Counted from the stretch's first letter, positions 27,119 through 36,995 are shown. The stretch is 64,000 nt of DNA from Marinobacter aromaticivorans (GCF_002806975.1 NZ_NIHD01000002.1:62001-126000), one strand, 5' to 3'. Numbers and translations are program-made. The notes: generated by a model not told the origin, from the sequence alone.

Positions 27119-28411
27119 TCAGACCTCGGCCTCCCGGGTCAGGTTTCGATGCCCCGAATCTGTTACCACCACGTTGTCTTCTATGCGTATGCCGCCGCAT
27201 CCCTGCAACTCGTCAATCCGTGAACGGTTTATGTGTCGCTCAAGAGGGCCGGACAACACCGGCTCCAGCAGCGACGGAATGAAGTACAGCCCGGGTTCGA
27301 TGGTCACCACCATGCCAGGCTCCAGCGTTCGCATCAGGCGCAGGAAAGGTGCATCGGCAGGCGCGGGCACCGGTTTGCCTGCAACATCATGAACCTGCAC
27401 ACCAAGGAAGTGCCCGATGCCGTGGGGGAAGAAGGCCCGGGTTACGCCCTCCGTTACCATGTCCTCGTCGCTCAGGCCGTTAACAAGCCCCGCCGAGCCC
27501 AGCAACGCTGCAATGCCCAGATGGGTTTTGCGATGGATATCCAGGTAATCAACGCCCGGAGCTACCATGTCGCAGAGGCGGAACTGCCATTGCTCCAGCC
27601 CCTGCACCAGCGCAGCAAAGCGCCCTTCCCCAACGCCCGCTGTGGTGCGGGTAACATCGGAGCAATAGCCCCGGTAACGCACGCCGGCATCAATCAGCAA
27701 ACTGCGCGATTTGGCCGGTGCTGCCGTATCGTAGTACTGGTAGTGCAAGGTGCCGGCGTGCTCGTTTACGCCGATAATGCTGTGATAAGGCGCGTCGGCC
27801 TCACGCTGTTGTGTTGCACGCTGATAGGCGAGACTGACTTCAAACTCACTGGCACCGGCCAGGAATGCATCGCGAGCCGCGCGGTGACCTGCTACTGCCA
27901 CCTTGTTGGCCTGAGCCAGGCAGGCTATTTCATAGGCCGTTTTGTGCACTCGCGTCTCATCCAGTGCAGCGCAAAGCGCGCCGGGATTATGCTCACCGGG
28001 CACCCCTGCCAATAACCGTGGATCACCAATAACCGCCAGCCGCCCCGCACCGGGCACCTCAGGCGTTGACTGGCTTTCGCTGAAACGAACCTCAAGCTCT
28101 GCCAGCCAGGGCTCCTGTGCCAGTTCAAGGCTCGCATGCCAGAAATCCACAGGCTGATGCAACGATAAAACGGGCTTATGTCCTTTGCGGATCAGCAGCC
28201 AGGCGTGCTCGAAACCCGTCAACCCCGTCCAGTGCAGAAACGGCCCGTAACCCTGGAAGTGCCAGGCCTGGTCATCGCCATATCGCAGGGGCGCGGCGCC
28301 GGAACTGATCAGCAGGCTGTCGTAACCCTGCTCTTCCAGAACCTGCTCATAGCGGCGCTGCAGAATGCCCATGTGATCAACTTGAAGAGTCAAAAGGTCG
28401 GTATCAGGCAT
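27119..28411 (-). CDS. pepQ: Xaa-Pro dipeptidase (prolidase, PepQ/OPAA-like)
   Basis: Dimanganese M24 metallopeptidase cleaving dipeptides with C-terminal proline; related marine enzymes also hydrolyse organophosphorus esters as a side activity. The 430-aa protein shows all five metal ligands: D in LLIDAGVRYRG, D in CSDVTRT, H in PHGIGHFLG, E in TIEPGLYF and E in GIRIEDNVVV. Its ATG overlaps the stop of the LysR gene by eight bases, placing both downstream of the dipeptide ABC operon, so imported peptides can be cleaved by the product. Confidence 0.94.
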   Translation of the reverse strand: MPDTDLLTLQVDHMGILQRRYEQVLEEQGYDSLLISSGAAPLRYGDDQAWHFQGYGPFLHWTGLTGFEHAWLLIRKGHKPVLSLHQPVDFWHASLELAQEPWLAELEVRFSESQSTPEVPGAGRLAVIGDPRLLAGVPGEHNPGALCAALDETRVHKTAYEIACLAQANKVAVAGHRAARDAFLAGASEFEVSLAYQRATQQREADAPYHSIIGVNEHAGTLHYQYYDTAAPAKSRSLLIDAGVRYRGYCSDVTRTTAGVGEGRFAALVQGLEQWQFRLCDMVAPGVDYLDIHRKTHLGIAALLGSAGLVNGLSDEDMVTEGVTRAFFPHGIGHFLGVQVHDVAGKPVPAPADAPFLRLMRTLEPGMVVTIEPGLYFIPSLLEPVLSGPLERHINRSRIDELQGCGGIRIEDNVVVTDSGHRNLTREAEV

Positions 28412-29318
28412 GTTGTGTTTCCAGTGTTTTCCAGAGTGTCAGAAGATCGTCCGAACGCGGTTCCCGCAAGCGGATCAGGCGAATGTCCAGAGGAACATCC
28501 CAGCGCTCGTCGCCAGCCCGCGTGAGACGGCCGAAGTGTTCGCTTTTTTCAGTCATACGGCTGGGCAACCAGCCCATGCCAAAGCCCTGCTTCACCAGTG
28601 CCTTGATGCTCGCCGACTGGGTGTTTTCGTTCAGTGGCAAAAGATTTACGGATTCTTTGCAGCGGGCCAGATGCGCTTCAACAGCCGACTGCAAGAACCC
28701 CCGTGAATGATAGGCAATCAGCGGCACAGACTGGTCTTTGGCCCCGGGCAGCGGAAACCGGGGCTCGCCGTTTTCTGCCGCCACACTCACCGGCACCAGC
28801 CTCTCCCGGGCGAGTGTTATAAATTCGTACTCGCCGCGGGTCAGCCGCTCACCCCAGGGTAAATCCTGGTGCCAGTAACACAGCACCAGATCGCACTCGC
28901 CTCTATCAAGAGCATCCAGAAACTGTTCACCCACCCAACTGGTGGCCTTCAGATTCAGCTGCAGGCGGTCAGCAATACCTGCCTCGCTGGCCCAGCCCTG
29001 GTAGAAGTGGGAAAACAACCCCTGGGTTGAGCCCACACTGATACGTGCTGACTCTTCCGCTTCCATATCGGCAATCTGGCTTTTTACGTCCCGGACATCC
29101 CGGGTCACCCGCTGGCACAGGTCAAAAAACCGTTCACCGGCAGGTGTCAGGGACAAAGGCAGGGTCTGCCGGTTAATCAGCGTGGCGCCCATGGCCTCTT
29201 CAAGCAGTTTGATGCGGCGGCTGAACGTGGGCTGACTTACATGCTGCAGTTCAGCAGCACGGGAAAAATGCCGCGTGCGGGCCAGCGCCATAAAATCTTC
29301 CAGCCAGCGTATTTCCAT
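28404..29318 (-). CDS. LysR-type transcriptional regulator
   Basis: 304-aa regulator: winged helix in residues about 1-60 (LEDFMALARTRHFSRAAELQHVSQPTFSRRIKLLE) and a substrate-binding co-inducer domain after residue 90. ATG 29318 has GAGGAG close upstream; an earlier in-frame TTG (29333) has no ribosome site. It overlaps pepQ by eight bases and follows dppF by about 150 bases in the same direction. Control of peptide use is a reasonable guess; no ligand can be read from the sequence. Confidence 0.9.
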   Translation of the reverse strand: MEIRWLEDFMALARTRHFSRAAELQHVSQPTFSRRIKLLEEAMGATLINRQTLPLSLTPAGERFFDLCQRVTRDVRDVKSQIADMEAEESARISVGSTQGLFSHFYQGWASEAGIADRLQLNLKATSWVGEQFLDALDRGECDLVLCYWHQDLPWGERLTRGEYEFITLARERLVPVSVAAENGEPRFPLPGAKDQSVPLIAYHSRGFLQSAVEAHLARCKESVNLLPLNENTQSASIKALVKQGFGMGWLPSRMTEKSEHFGRLTRAGDERWDVPLDIRLIRLREPRSDDLLTLWKTLETQHA

Positions 29319-29466
29319 GTGCTCCTCAGCCAACAGGCAATAAATTCAGGCGTAGATCGACCGAGAAGCCCCTGACCGGATTGCAGCAGTGGTGCTTATG
29401 CCTCACACCACAGATTGTTTCAGCGGCTTCTCTCTGAGCGCATCATAGCCTATTGCAGCCGCCTTC

Positions 29467-30477
29467 TTACAACCGCCCCTCTTCCACCGCATGGCAGGCC
29501 ACCTGGTTACCGCCATCGGTGGCAATCAGCCGGGGAATTTCCTGGCGGCAACGCTCATTGGCATAGGGGCATCGGCCATGGAATACGCAACCGGAGGGCA
29601 GATTCACCGGCGTTGGTACCTCGCCCTGCAGGCGAATGTAGTTGGGGCGATCATCCTCCAGCCTGGGGATGGCGGAGAGCAAGGCCTGGGTATAGGGATG
29701 GCGCGGCTCGGAAAACAGCGTTGCGGTCTGCGCCAGTTCGCACACCCGCCCGAGATACATTACCGCCACCCGGGTCCCGAAATGCTCAACCACCGCCAGA
29801 TCGTGGGTAATGAACAGGTACGTCAGGTTGCGGGTTTCCTGCGCATCCATCAGCAGGTTCAGCACCTGCGCCTGAATGGAGACGTCCAGTGCCGAGATGG
29901 GTTCATCTGCCACAATAAACTCGGGATCGACCGCCAGGGCACGGGCGATGGCAATGCGCTGGCGCTGGCCGCCGGAAAATTCGTGACCAAAGCGGCTGCC
30001 CCAGTCCGCATCTATGCCCACGGATTCCATGACTTCCCGAACCTTGCTGCGTACCTCGTTGCGGGACAGCTCGGGGCGATGGAAATGAATCGGCTCCTCC
30101 AGAGTTTGTTGAATTGTCATGCGCGGGTTCAGGGACGCGTAAGGGTTCTGGAAGATCATCTGCATTTTTCGGCGGTAGGGCAGCACCTGCTGGCCTTTCA
30201 GATCGTCTATGCGCTGGCCATCGTAATGCACTTCTCCTGCGCTGGGTGACAACAAACCCATCACGGTACGGGCAACCGTTGACTTGCCACAGCCGGATTC
30301 GCCCACAACGCACAGCGCTTCGCCTTTGTACACCTGAAGGTCCACACCGTTGATGGCGTGAACCGCCTCCTGGCGACGCTGGAAGCGACCATTTTTAAAG
30401 GTGATCTGTTCCAGCAGGCTGCCGGACAGATCAAACCGTTTCTCCAGACCGCGAATGTCTACCAGTGGGGAGGTCAT
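29467..30477 (-). CDS. dppF: Dipeptide/oligopeptide ABC transporter ATP-binding protein DppF
   Basis: One of two ATPases of a peptide importer. The 336 residues have Walker A GESGCGKST, signature FSGGQRQRIAIARAL, Walker B FIVADEPISALD and the C-terminal oligopeptide/dipeptide cysteine region PSGCVFHGRCPYANERC (Fe-S type in family members). Start overlaps the dppD stop by four bases. It is the last transporter gene of the operon dppABCDF. Confidence 0.92.
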   Translation of the reverse strand: MTSPLVDIRGLEKRFDLSGSLLEQITFKNGRFQRRQEAVHAINGVDLQVYKGEALCVVGESGCGKSTVARTVMGLLSPSAGEVHYDGQRIDDLKGQQVLPYRRKMQMIFQNPYASLNPRMTIQQTLEEPIHFHRPELSRNEVRSKVREVMESVGIDADWGSRFGHEFSGGQRQRIAIARALAVDPEFIVADEPISALDVSIQAQVLNLLMDAQETRNLTYLFITHDLAVVEHFGTRVAVMYLGRVCELAQTATLFSEPRHPYTQALLSAIPRLEDDRPNYIRLQGEVPTPVNLPSGCVFHGRCPYANERCRQEIPRLIATDGGNQVACHAVEEGRL

Positions 30478-31484
30478 GACCCGGCCTCCTGCATGCGCTT
30501 CTCCTGTTCAATCAGGTTGCTGACCTCGTAACACGCCACATCCACGTTGCCGGAGCGCACATACTCCGGCATGGTTTGCCGGCACTGATCGGTGGCAAAT
30601 TTGCAGCGCGGGTGGAAAGGACAGCCGGTGGGTACGTTTTTAAGGGACGGCATGGAACCGGGAATCTGGAACAACCTTGCCCCGGGCTCGCCCATCTGTG
30701 GCAATGCGTTGATCAACCCCTGGGTATAGGGATGCTGTGCGTCATTGATGATCTCCCGGGTAGGCCCCTGCTCGATAATGCGGCCGGAATACATCACCAG
30801 CATGCGCTGGGTGACCTGGGAAACCACACCAAGATCGTGGGTAATCAGCATCAACGCGACATGCTCCTGCTCACACAGATCCAGCAACAGCGCCATGATT
30901 TCCGCCTGAATCGTCACATCCAGCGCCGTTGTGGGCTCGTCGGCGACAATAATTTCCGGGTCCAGCAACAGGGCAATAGCAATAATCACCCGCTGGCGCA
31001 TACCGCCCGACAACTCGTGCGGGTACTGGTCAAGCCGTTTTTCCGGCGAGGGGATCTGTACCTTGCGCAGCTTGCTCAGGGCTATTTCCCGCGCCGCTTT
31101 GGTGCTGATCCGCCGGTGCGCCTTGAGGGCTTCTACCATCTGGGTGCCAATACTCAGCACCGGGTTCAGTGTCATCATCGGGTCCTGGAAGATCATGGCA
31201 ATGCGGTTACCCCGGATCCTGCGCAGTTCGCGCTCGCCCATGGCAGCCAGATCGCGACCTTCAAACAGAATCTGCCCGCCGGCGATATAGCCCGGGCGCG
31301 CAATCAGGTTAAGAATGGAGAAAGCCGCCACGGATTTGCCGGCGCCAGACTCCCCTACCAGACCCAATCGTTCACCCTTGTCTAGGCTGAAGCTGATACC
31401 GCGCAGGGCTGTAAGATCGCCGCCGCGCACGGCAAACCGTACATCCAGATTCTTTACTTCCAGTAGTGGCGTGTCGTTTTTCAT
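30474..31484 (-). CDS. dppD: Dipeptide/oligopeptide ABC transporter ATP-binding protein DppD
   Basis: Second ATPase of the importer, 336 aa, with Walker A GESGAGKSV, signature LSGGMRQRVIIAIAL, Walker B IIVADEPTTALD and the C-terminal cysteine cluster PTGCPFHPRCKFATDQC. Starts three bases after the dppC stop and overlaps dppF by ATGA, so translation is coupled throughout. Confidence 0.92.
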   Translation of the reverse strand: MKNDTPLLEVKNLDVRFAVRGGDLTALRGISFSLDKGERLGLVGESGAGKSVAAFSILNLIARPGYIAGGQILFEGRDLAAMGERELRRIRGNRIAMIFQDPMMTLNPVLSIGTQMVEALKAHRRISTKAAREIALSKLRKVQIPSPEKRLDQYPHELSGGMRQRVIIAIALLLDPEIIVADEPTTALDVTIQAEIMALLLDLCEQEHVALMLITHDLGVVSQVTQRMLVMYSGRIIEQGPTREIINDAQHPYTQGLINALPQMGEPGARLFQIPGSMPSLKNVPTGCPFHPRCKFATDQCRQTMPEYVRSGNVDVACYEVSNLIEQEKRMQEAGS

Positions 31485-31486
31485 GT

Positions 31487-32419
31487 TTAGCCCTTGTACA
31501 GCCGTGGGTTCATGACATCCCGCAACCAGTCACCCAACAGGTTGATGACCAGCACGAGCACGACCAGCACCAGGCCGGGAATCAGGGTTATCCACCAGGA
31601 ACCGCTCTGAATGTAGTCAAAACCGGACTTGATCAGAGAACCCAGCGACGGCTGGGTTTCCGGCATGCCAAGCCCCAGGAACGACAGGGCCGCTTCCGAA
31701 ATGATTGCGTTGGCAATCTGCACAGTGGCGATAACAAAAATCGGCGACAACGTGTTGGGCAGAATGTGGCGGAACATGATGCGATTGGTGCGAAAGCCCA
31801 TTACCTTGGCTGCATCCACATATTCCTTCTTTTTCTCCGCCAGCACCGAGGCCCGCACGGTACGGGCAATCTGCGGCCATTCTGCAACGCCAATAATGAA
31901 AATCAGCATGTAAATGGCGATCTCACCAAACATCAGATTGCCAAAACTGGCCTTGAAGACGGCACCTACAATGATGGCCACCATCAGGGTGGAGAAGGAG
32001 AGCTGAACATCGGCAATGCGCATCAGAATGGAATCCACCCTGCCACCCAGGTAACCCGCAAGCAGCCCGAACAGAATGCCGAGGGCAGCCTGCAGCACCA
32101 CGGCGCCGAAGCCGATCAGCAGGGACACGCGGGTGCCGTAAAGAATGGTGGAGAGCATATCCCGGCCCTGGGCATCTGTGCCCAGCGGAAAGGCCGGATC
32201 CGCGCCCTGCATGCCCACCGGGGGCAGCTCCGAATTCATGATATTGATTTGTGCCAGATCGTACGGGTTCGTCGGGGCCAGTAAAGGCGCAAAAATTGCC
32301 GCCAGCACCATCAGAACCAGCACAACAAAGCTTGCAATTGCAACCTTGTCGCGTTTGAAACTGTACCAGAGGAAGGATTCGCGAAAGCGATCCCAGCGTG
32401 AAAGTGTCGCTGTTGTCAT
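31487..32419 (-). CDS. dppC: Dipeptide ABC transporter permease DppC
   Basis: Inner-membrane permease, 310 aa, with six hydrophobic segments and the EAA loop (VDAAKVMGFRTNRIMFRHILPNT). The long periplasmic loop between the first two helices (NPYDLAQINIMNSELPPVG) is typical of the DppC/OppC class. It overlaps dppB by four bases. Confidence 0.92.
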   Translation of the reverse strand: MTTATLSRWDRFRESFLWYSFKRDKVAIASFVVLVLMVLAAIFAPLLAPTNPYDLAQINIMNSELPPVGMQGADPAFPLGTDAQGRDMLSTILYGTRVSLLIGFGAVVLQAALGILFGLLAGYLGGRVDSILMRIADVQLSFSTLMVAIIVGAVFKASFGNLMFGEIAIYMLIFIIGVAEWPQIARTVRASVLAEKKKEYVDAAKVMGFRTNRIMFRHILPNTLSPIFVIATVQIANAIISEAALSFLGLGMPETQPSLGSLIKSGFDYIQSGSWWITLIPGLVLVVLVLVINLLGDWLRDVMNPRLYKG

Positions 32420-33465
32420 GCTTTCTTACCTGTCAGTTTAACCGTGGGGTTTACCAGCCCGTAAATCAGGTCTACCAGGGTGTTGGTCACCACAAAAATC
32501 AGACCCACAACCATCAGGTACGCGACGATCAGGGGAATATCGCTGCGGGTGATGGCTTCCAGAAACATTAACCCCACACCGGGCCACTGGAACACGGTTT
32601 CCGTAAGAATCGTATACGCCACCATAATGCCAATCTGCACCCCGCCAACGGTAATCACCGGCAACATGGTGTTCTTCAGTGCGTGCAGGAAGTTAATGCG
32701 GGCCGCACTCAGGCCTTTGGCCCGGGCGTAACGGATGTAATCACTCTGCAACACCTCCATCATCTCGGCACGGATAAGGCGGATAAACAGTGGCAGCATG
32801 ATGGATGCCAGAGAGATACAGGGCAGCACCAGATGCATCAACCCGCGCTCTGTGAAAAACCCCGAATTCCATGTACCGAAAAGATATGTAAGGTCTTCCC
32901 CACGACCGTATGACGGCATACCGCCTTCGGTACTCAAGGCTCCGTTCAGCCATTGCCCCCAGCCGGTATCCTCCGGGAACCACTCAACGGTGACACCTAT
33001 GGAATATATCTGGATAAGAACAATGGCCGTGAGGAATACCGGAATGGAGATCCCCACCGTGCTCACACCCATGAAAAACTTGGCCAACCACTCCTGTGGC
33101 CGGATGGCGGCATAGACACCGATGGGGACCGACAGAAACATGATAATCAGGCTGGCACCGATCACCAGCTCCAGGGTAGCTGGCAGGTGTTCAGCAATCA
33201 CGGTCAAAGTTGGCTTGCCATAAAAGTAGGATTTGCCCAGATCGCCCTGAATGGCCTTACCGGCAAAACGCAGGTACTGAACCACCATGGGGTCATTCAG
33301 CCCCAGTTCTTCCCGCAGGGCTTCCCTCTCTTCCTGGGAGACGGACATGCCCACCATTTCCTGGAGCGGATCACCAAGACCATCCTGAATGGCAAAGGCG
33401 ATCACACTGATCACGAACATGACCAGAGCAGCCTGGGATATGCGCTGAACCAAAAACGCTAACAT
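32416..33465 (-). CDS. dppB: Dipeptide ABC transporter permease DppB
   Basis: Inner-membrane permease, 349 aa, with an N-terminal helix, a long periplasmic segment and a terminal cluster of five helices. The EAA loop is IRYARAKGLSAARINFLHALKNT. It follows dppA across an 80-base gap containing a strong hairpin, and overlaps dppC by four bases. Confidence 0.92.
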   Translation of the reverse strand: MLAFLVQRISQAALVMFVISVIAFAIQDGLGDPLQEMVGMSVSQEEREALREELGLNDPMVVQYLRFAGKAIQGDLGKSYFYGKPTLTVIAEHLPATLELVIGASLIIMFLSVPIGVYAAIRPQEWLAKFFMGVSTVGISIPVFLTAIVLIQIYSIGVTVEWFPEDTGWGQWLNGALSTEGGMPSYGRGEDLTYLFGTWNSGFFTERGLMHLVLPCISLASIMLPLFIRLIRAEMMEVLQSDYIRYARAKGLSAARINFLHALKNTMLPVITVGGVQIGIMVAYTILTETVFQWPGVGLMFLEAITRSDIPLIVAYLMVVGLIFVVTNTLVDLIYGLVNPTVKLTGKKA

Positions 33466-33496
33466 GAAGGATGTACCACCAGTGAGTCATATAAAG

Positions 33497-33521
33497 CCTC
33501 TCTCCCTTTGCGGGAGAGAGG
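33497..33521 (-). repeat. Hairpin between dppA and dppB
   Basis: CCTCTCTCCC (33497-33506) pairs perfectly with GGGAGAGAGG (33512-33521) across a five-base loop. No T-run follows on the minus strand, so it is more likely an mRNA-stabilising or attenuating stem after the binding-protein gene than a full terminator. The sequence resembles the common CCTCTCCC/GGGAGAGG intergenic palindrome. Confidence 0.8.
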
Positions 33522-33545
33522 TTGGAGAAAGGGGCAACCCCCTCG

Positions 33546-35108
33546 TTACTCTACGACCAGATCACCCAGGTAAGGGAAGTTCATAACGTTCAGAATGGGT
33601 TCAATCTTCACGTTCTTCTTGCTGGCCCAGGCCAGATCCTGCCAGTGCAGCGGCACGAAAGCGGCATCGTCATACAGGCGCTTCTCTACGTCCTGCAGAA
33701 TGTCGGCACGCTTGTCCATATCGGTTTCAACACTGGCTTTTTCAACCAGCGCGTCAATTTCCGGGTTGCAGTAGTTACCGGCGTTGTACTGGCCAGCGCC
33801 ACTGTCGGCTTCCGGGCAGAAGGTCAGGAACTCATAGAAGTTGGCTGAATCCTCGGTATCTGCGTGCCAGCCAATCAGCATCATGTCGGCAGCACGGTTG
33901 TCGTACTCAGGCCAGTACTGGGCCTTGGGCAGTGTTTTCAGATCCACCTTGATGTTGATGCGGGCCAGCATGGCGGCGGCAGCCTGGGCGATCTTGTCAT
34001 CGTTCACATAGCGATTGTTCGGCGCCATCATGGTGATGGTAAAGCCATCCTCGTAACCCGCTTCTTTCATCAGTTCCTGAGCTTTTTTCACATCATAACG
34101 GGGTTTCAGGGATTCGTTGTGGCCCTGGTAACCCGCCGGCGACAACTGAGCTGCCGGTGTGGCAAAGCCTTTCATGATCTTGGCGGCAATACCTTCCTGG
34201 TTGATGGCGTAGGCTATGGCCTGACGAACCTTCGGGTTCTTGAAGGCCTCAACACGGTCCTGGTTCATGTGAAACAGGATGATACGGGTACCGCTCATGG
34301 TTACCAGTTGCGAATCCTTGTCGCGCTTGATGCGGTCCAGATCCGTTGGCGGCACCGGCGCAATAAAATCCACACCGCCAGAGAGCAGCGCTGAAACACG
34401 GGTATTGTTTTCCTTGATTGGCGTCAGCACGATTTTCTTCACATTACCCGGGGATTCTTCATCCCAGTAATCTGCAAAACGTTCAAACTCCATGCGTACG
34501 CCCTGCTGACGCGACTTGACCAGGTAAGGGCCAGTGCCCGAAAGGTTGTCAGAAGCAAACGAGTTGCCGTGCTTCAGAATCGCGTCCTTTTTCTTACCGT
34601 CGGCGGTTTCACCGGAATAAAACTCACTGTCCAGCGGGAAGATATAGGTCGCGGTATTGAGCAGCAGCGGGAAGGGCTCACTGGTTACCAGCTCAAAGGT
34701 GTAATCATCAATGACATTAATGCCGCTGAAGGGCTTGAAGATGGCCTTGAAGTCCTGGCTTCGTTTCAGGCGCTCGAAGGTGAACTTCACATCCTTGGTG
34801 GTGAGCTCGTTACCGGAATGGAACTTCACCCCCTCGCGGAGTTTGAAGCGCATGGTTTTGTCGTCTACACGCTCCCAGCTTTCCGCCAGACGGGGCTCGA
34901 ATCCGAGGTCTTTTGTCCAACGTACCAGGGGATCAAAAGACATGTGGGACAACTGCAGAATGCCACCGGATAGCTGTTCATGAATATCGAGGGTGACCGG
35001 ATCGGCGTCATACGCCATTTTAAGCTCTTTTGTTGCCTCAGCAGACATTGCAACAGGCGCCATGGCCAGTGCCACGGTGCCAACTAAAGCGGCAAGTAGA
35101 TTTTTCAT
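33546..35108 (-). CDS. dppA: Periplasmic dipeptide/peptide-binding protein DppA-type
   Basis: Periplasmic receptor (SBP family 5) of the importer, 520 aa. Signal peptide ends near MSAEATKE. Family features: LAESWERVDDKTMRFKLREGVKFHSGNELTTKDV, and KVRQAIAYAINQEGIA around residue 290. Length is normal for DppA-like proteins. It is the first gene of the leftward operon. The ligand (dipeptide or other small peptide, or heme/δ-aminolevulinate in relatives) is not shown by sequence; pepQ downstream favours peptides. Confidence 0.92.
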   Translation of the reverse strand: MKNLLAALVGTVALAMAPVAMSAEATKELKMAYDADPVTLDIHEQLSGGILQLSHMSFDPLVRWTKDLGFEPRLAESWERVDDKTMRFKLREGVKFHSGNELTTKDVKFTFERLKRSQDFKAIFKPFSGINVIDDYTFELVTSEPFPLLLNTATYIFPLDSEFYSGETADGKKKDAILKHGNSFASDNLSGTGPYLVKSRQQGVRMEFERFADYWDEESPGNVKKIVLTPIKENNTRVSALLSGGVDFIAPVPPTDLDRIKRDKDSQLVTMSGTRIILFHMNQDRVEAFKNPKVRQAIAYAINQEGIAAKIMKGFATPAAQLSPAGYQGHNESLKPRYDVKKAQELMKEAGYEDGFTITMMAPNNRYVNDDKIAQAAAAMLARINIKVDLKTLPKAQYWPEYDNRAADMMLIGWHADTEDSANFYEFLTFCPEADSGAGQYNAGNYCNPEIDALVEKASVETDMDKRADILQDVEKRLYDDAAFVPLHWQDLAWASKKNVKIEPILNVMNFPYLGDLVVE

Positions 35109-35146
35109 TGCGTTTTCCGTCGTTGTTTTAGGGGATTTTTACGGCG

Positions 35147-35179
35147 CTTTTACAGTACTTTTACAGCACTTTTCAGAGC
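35147..35179. repeat. Short 11-base direct repeats upstream of dppA
   Basis: CTTTTACAGTA and CTTTTACAGCA lie end to end (35147-35168), followed by a weaker third unit CTTTTCAGAGC. The 11-base period is about one helical turn, so the units face the same side of DNA, 40-70 bases upstream of the dppA start. They may bind a regulator or be a chance expansion. Confidence 0.55.
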
Positions 35180-35299
35180 ATATCGAAGCTCCGGCGCACC
35201 AGACGTCTGCCCTAGAAATTAGTCCGTGAAACTACATACGGCAATCGAAATTACAACTTGCGGCTATTCGTGAACTGAATGATGGTTTACAAAGGCTCC

Positions 35300-36022
35300 T
35301 TATAGATGAAAGACCACCGGCAGGATAAGCGCGGTAAAAACGCCGGTCAGCCCCATACCCAGAGAGGCAAAAGCCCCCGCTGTGTGGCTGATTTCAAATG
35401 CTCTGGCTGTACCAATCGCGTGCCCGTTCAAACCCAGTGCAAAACCGAGAATGCGCTCGTCCTCAACCGGCAGCCACTTTGCCAGCACATCAACAAACAG
35501 GGTTGCCACCACACCGGTTATTAACAGGCCACCCATCATCAGGGGCACAGACCCGCCCAACTGTTCGGTTATGCCTATTGCAATGGGTGCAGTCACAGAC
35601 TTTGGCGCCAGGGATGCCAGCACCTCCGGCGTAGCGCCCATTGCCCAGGCGATTACCACCGCATAAACGGCCGCCAGAGTGGCCGCCAAAGGCAAGGTGA
35701 CCACAATTGGAACCCACATGGCGCGAATATGATGGATCTGCTGATACAGGGGAATCCCCAAGGCTACGGTCGCAGGCCCCAGCAATACCGTGATCCAGAG
35801 AGCACCTTCCTGGTAGCGGGCATAATCCACCGAAAAAAGCGCAATCACCGCCGATAACAAAACAGCCGAGAGCACAACCGGTGGCATCCACAGGGGCTTG
35901 CCTATGCGTGCAAACAGCCAGTTGCCCGCAAAAAATGCACTCAAAGTAAGCCCGATCGCAAATATCGGGCTGGCAGACAGGGCATCGGGTACCGCGAGAA
36001 AACGTTCGACAAGCTCAATCAT
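35300..36022 (-). CDS. lrgB: LrgB/CidB-family membrane protein
   Basis: 240-aa inner-membrane protein with about six to seven hydrophobic segments. It carries the LrgB features LAPKSVTAPIAIGITEQLGG and GFALGLNGHAIGTARAFE. With LrgA it affects murein hydrolase export and overflow metabolite handling in other bacteria; in some species the pair acts as a pyruvate transporter. ATG 36022 overlaps the lrgA stop by eight bases; an in-frame GTG at 36040 is an alternative. Confidence 0.92.
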   Translation of the reverse strand: MIELVERFLAVPDALSASPIFAIGLTLSAFFAGNWLFARIGKPLWMPPVVLSAVLLSAVIALFSVDYARYQEGALWITVLLGPATVALGIPLYQQIHHIRAMWVPIVVTLPLAATLAAVYAVVIAWAMGATPEVLASLAPKSVTAPIAIGITEQLGGSVPLMMGGLLITGVVATLFVDVLAKWLPVEDERILGFALGLNGHAIGTARAFEISHTAGAFASLGMGLTGVFTALILPVVFHL

Positions 36023-36380
36023 TCGCGCGGCCCCGTGCACTCAGGCGAACCAGGCCTTGCATTAAAAGAAGGGTGCTGAGAACACTGAGAAAGGTACCCA
36101 CAAGCAGCGCTGCCGCCACCGCCAGCCATTGCCCGGAGAACTGCGAAGCCATGAAAAACACTCCCACCACCCCCGGCATGATCAGCAGCACCAGCACAGA
36201 GATCAGCCCCTGGCTGGCCGACGCCAGGGCGTTGCTCACTCTGCCCCTCAGCATCAGCGTAAATGTCATCAGAATCATGCCCAGCACACCGCCGCTGACG
36301 GGTATCAGAAACACCAGGCGCAAAGCTTCGCCAAACAGAAAAAACAGAACCAGAACCAGAAAACCGCGCAACATCGGCAT
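36015..36380 (-). CDS. lrgA: LrgA/CidA-family holin-like protein
   Basis: 121-aa inner-membrane protein with four hydrophobic helices and the LrgA/CidA pattern IPVSGGVLGMILM in the second helix. It is the first gene of a two-gene leftward unit with lrgB, and its start lies about 75 bases from the divergent yaeQ. No LytTR-type regulator is nearby. Confidence 0.92.
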   Translation of the reverse strand: MPMLRGFLVLVLFFLFGEALRLVFLIPVSGGVLGMILMTFTLMLRGRVSNALASASQGLISVLVLLIMPGVVGVFFMASQFSGQWLAVAAALLVGTFLSVLSTLLLMQGLVRLSARGRAND

Positions 36381-36455
36381 GCCGTCATGCTCATCACTGA
36401 AGGAATTGCATTACACTAACGCAAACCAACATCCCGATACCAATGCAGGACAGCC

Positions 36456-36995
36456 ATGGCGCTCAAGGCAACCGTTTTCAAAGCAACACTCAATATTGCT
36501 GACATGGACAGGCATTACTATGCAGATCACCACCTCACCATCGCGCAACACCCGTCAGAAAATGACGAGCGCATGATGATTCGCCTGCTGGCATTTGCCC
36601 TGAATGCAAATGAAAACCTGGAATTCACCAAGGGCCTGAGCACAGATGACGAGCCCGAACTCTGGCAAAAAAGCCTGAGTGACGAAATCGAACTGTGGAT
36701 TGAACTCGGCCTGCCCGATGAAAGCCGCCTGCGCAAAGCCTGCAACCGCGCCCGCCAGGTTATTCTGTACGCCTACGGAGGCCGTGCCGTGCCCCTGTGG
36801 CTGGAGAAGAATCAGACTAAACTGACCCGTTTCGATAACCTCACCATTATCAACCTGCCGGCAGAATCAACCGAGCGCCTCGCCGGACTGGCAGAGCGCA
36901 ATATGAACTACCAGGTAACGATTCAGGATGGCGAAGTGTCGTTCAGTAACGAAGACACATTGGCCAGCATTACCCCTGAGCCCCTTTTTCCATAA
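36456..36995 (+). CDS. yaeQ: YaeQ family protein
   Basis: 179-aa cytoplasmic protein with the YaeQ pattern: [45 protein letters not shown], and [18 protein letters not shown]. The fold is PD-(D/E)xK-like; E. coli YaeQ was reported to compensate for RfaH loss, but its biochemical role is unknown. Complete. Confidence 0.93.
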   Translation: MALKATVFKATLNIADMDRHYYADHHLTIAQHPSENDERMMIRLLAFALNANENLEFTKGLSTDDEPELWQKSLSDEIELWIELGLPDESRLRKACNRARQVILYAYGGRAVPLWLEKNQTKLTRFDNLTIINLPAESTERLAGLAERNMNYQVTIQDGEVSFSNEDTLASITPEPLFP

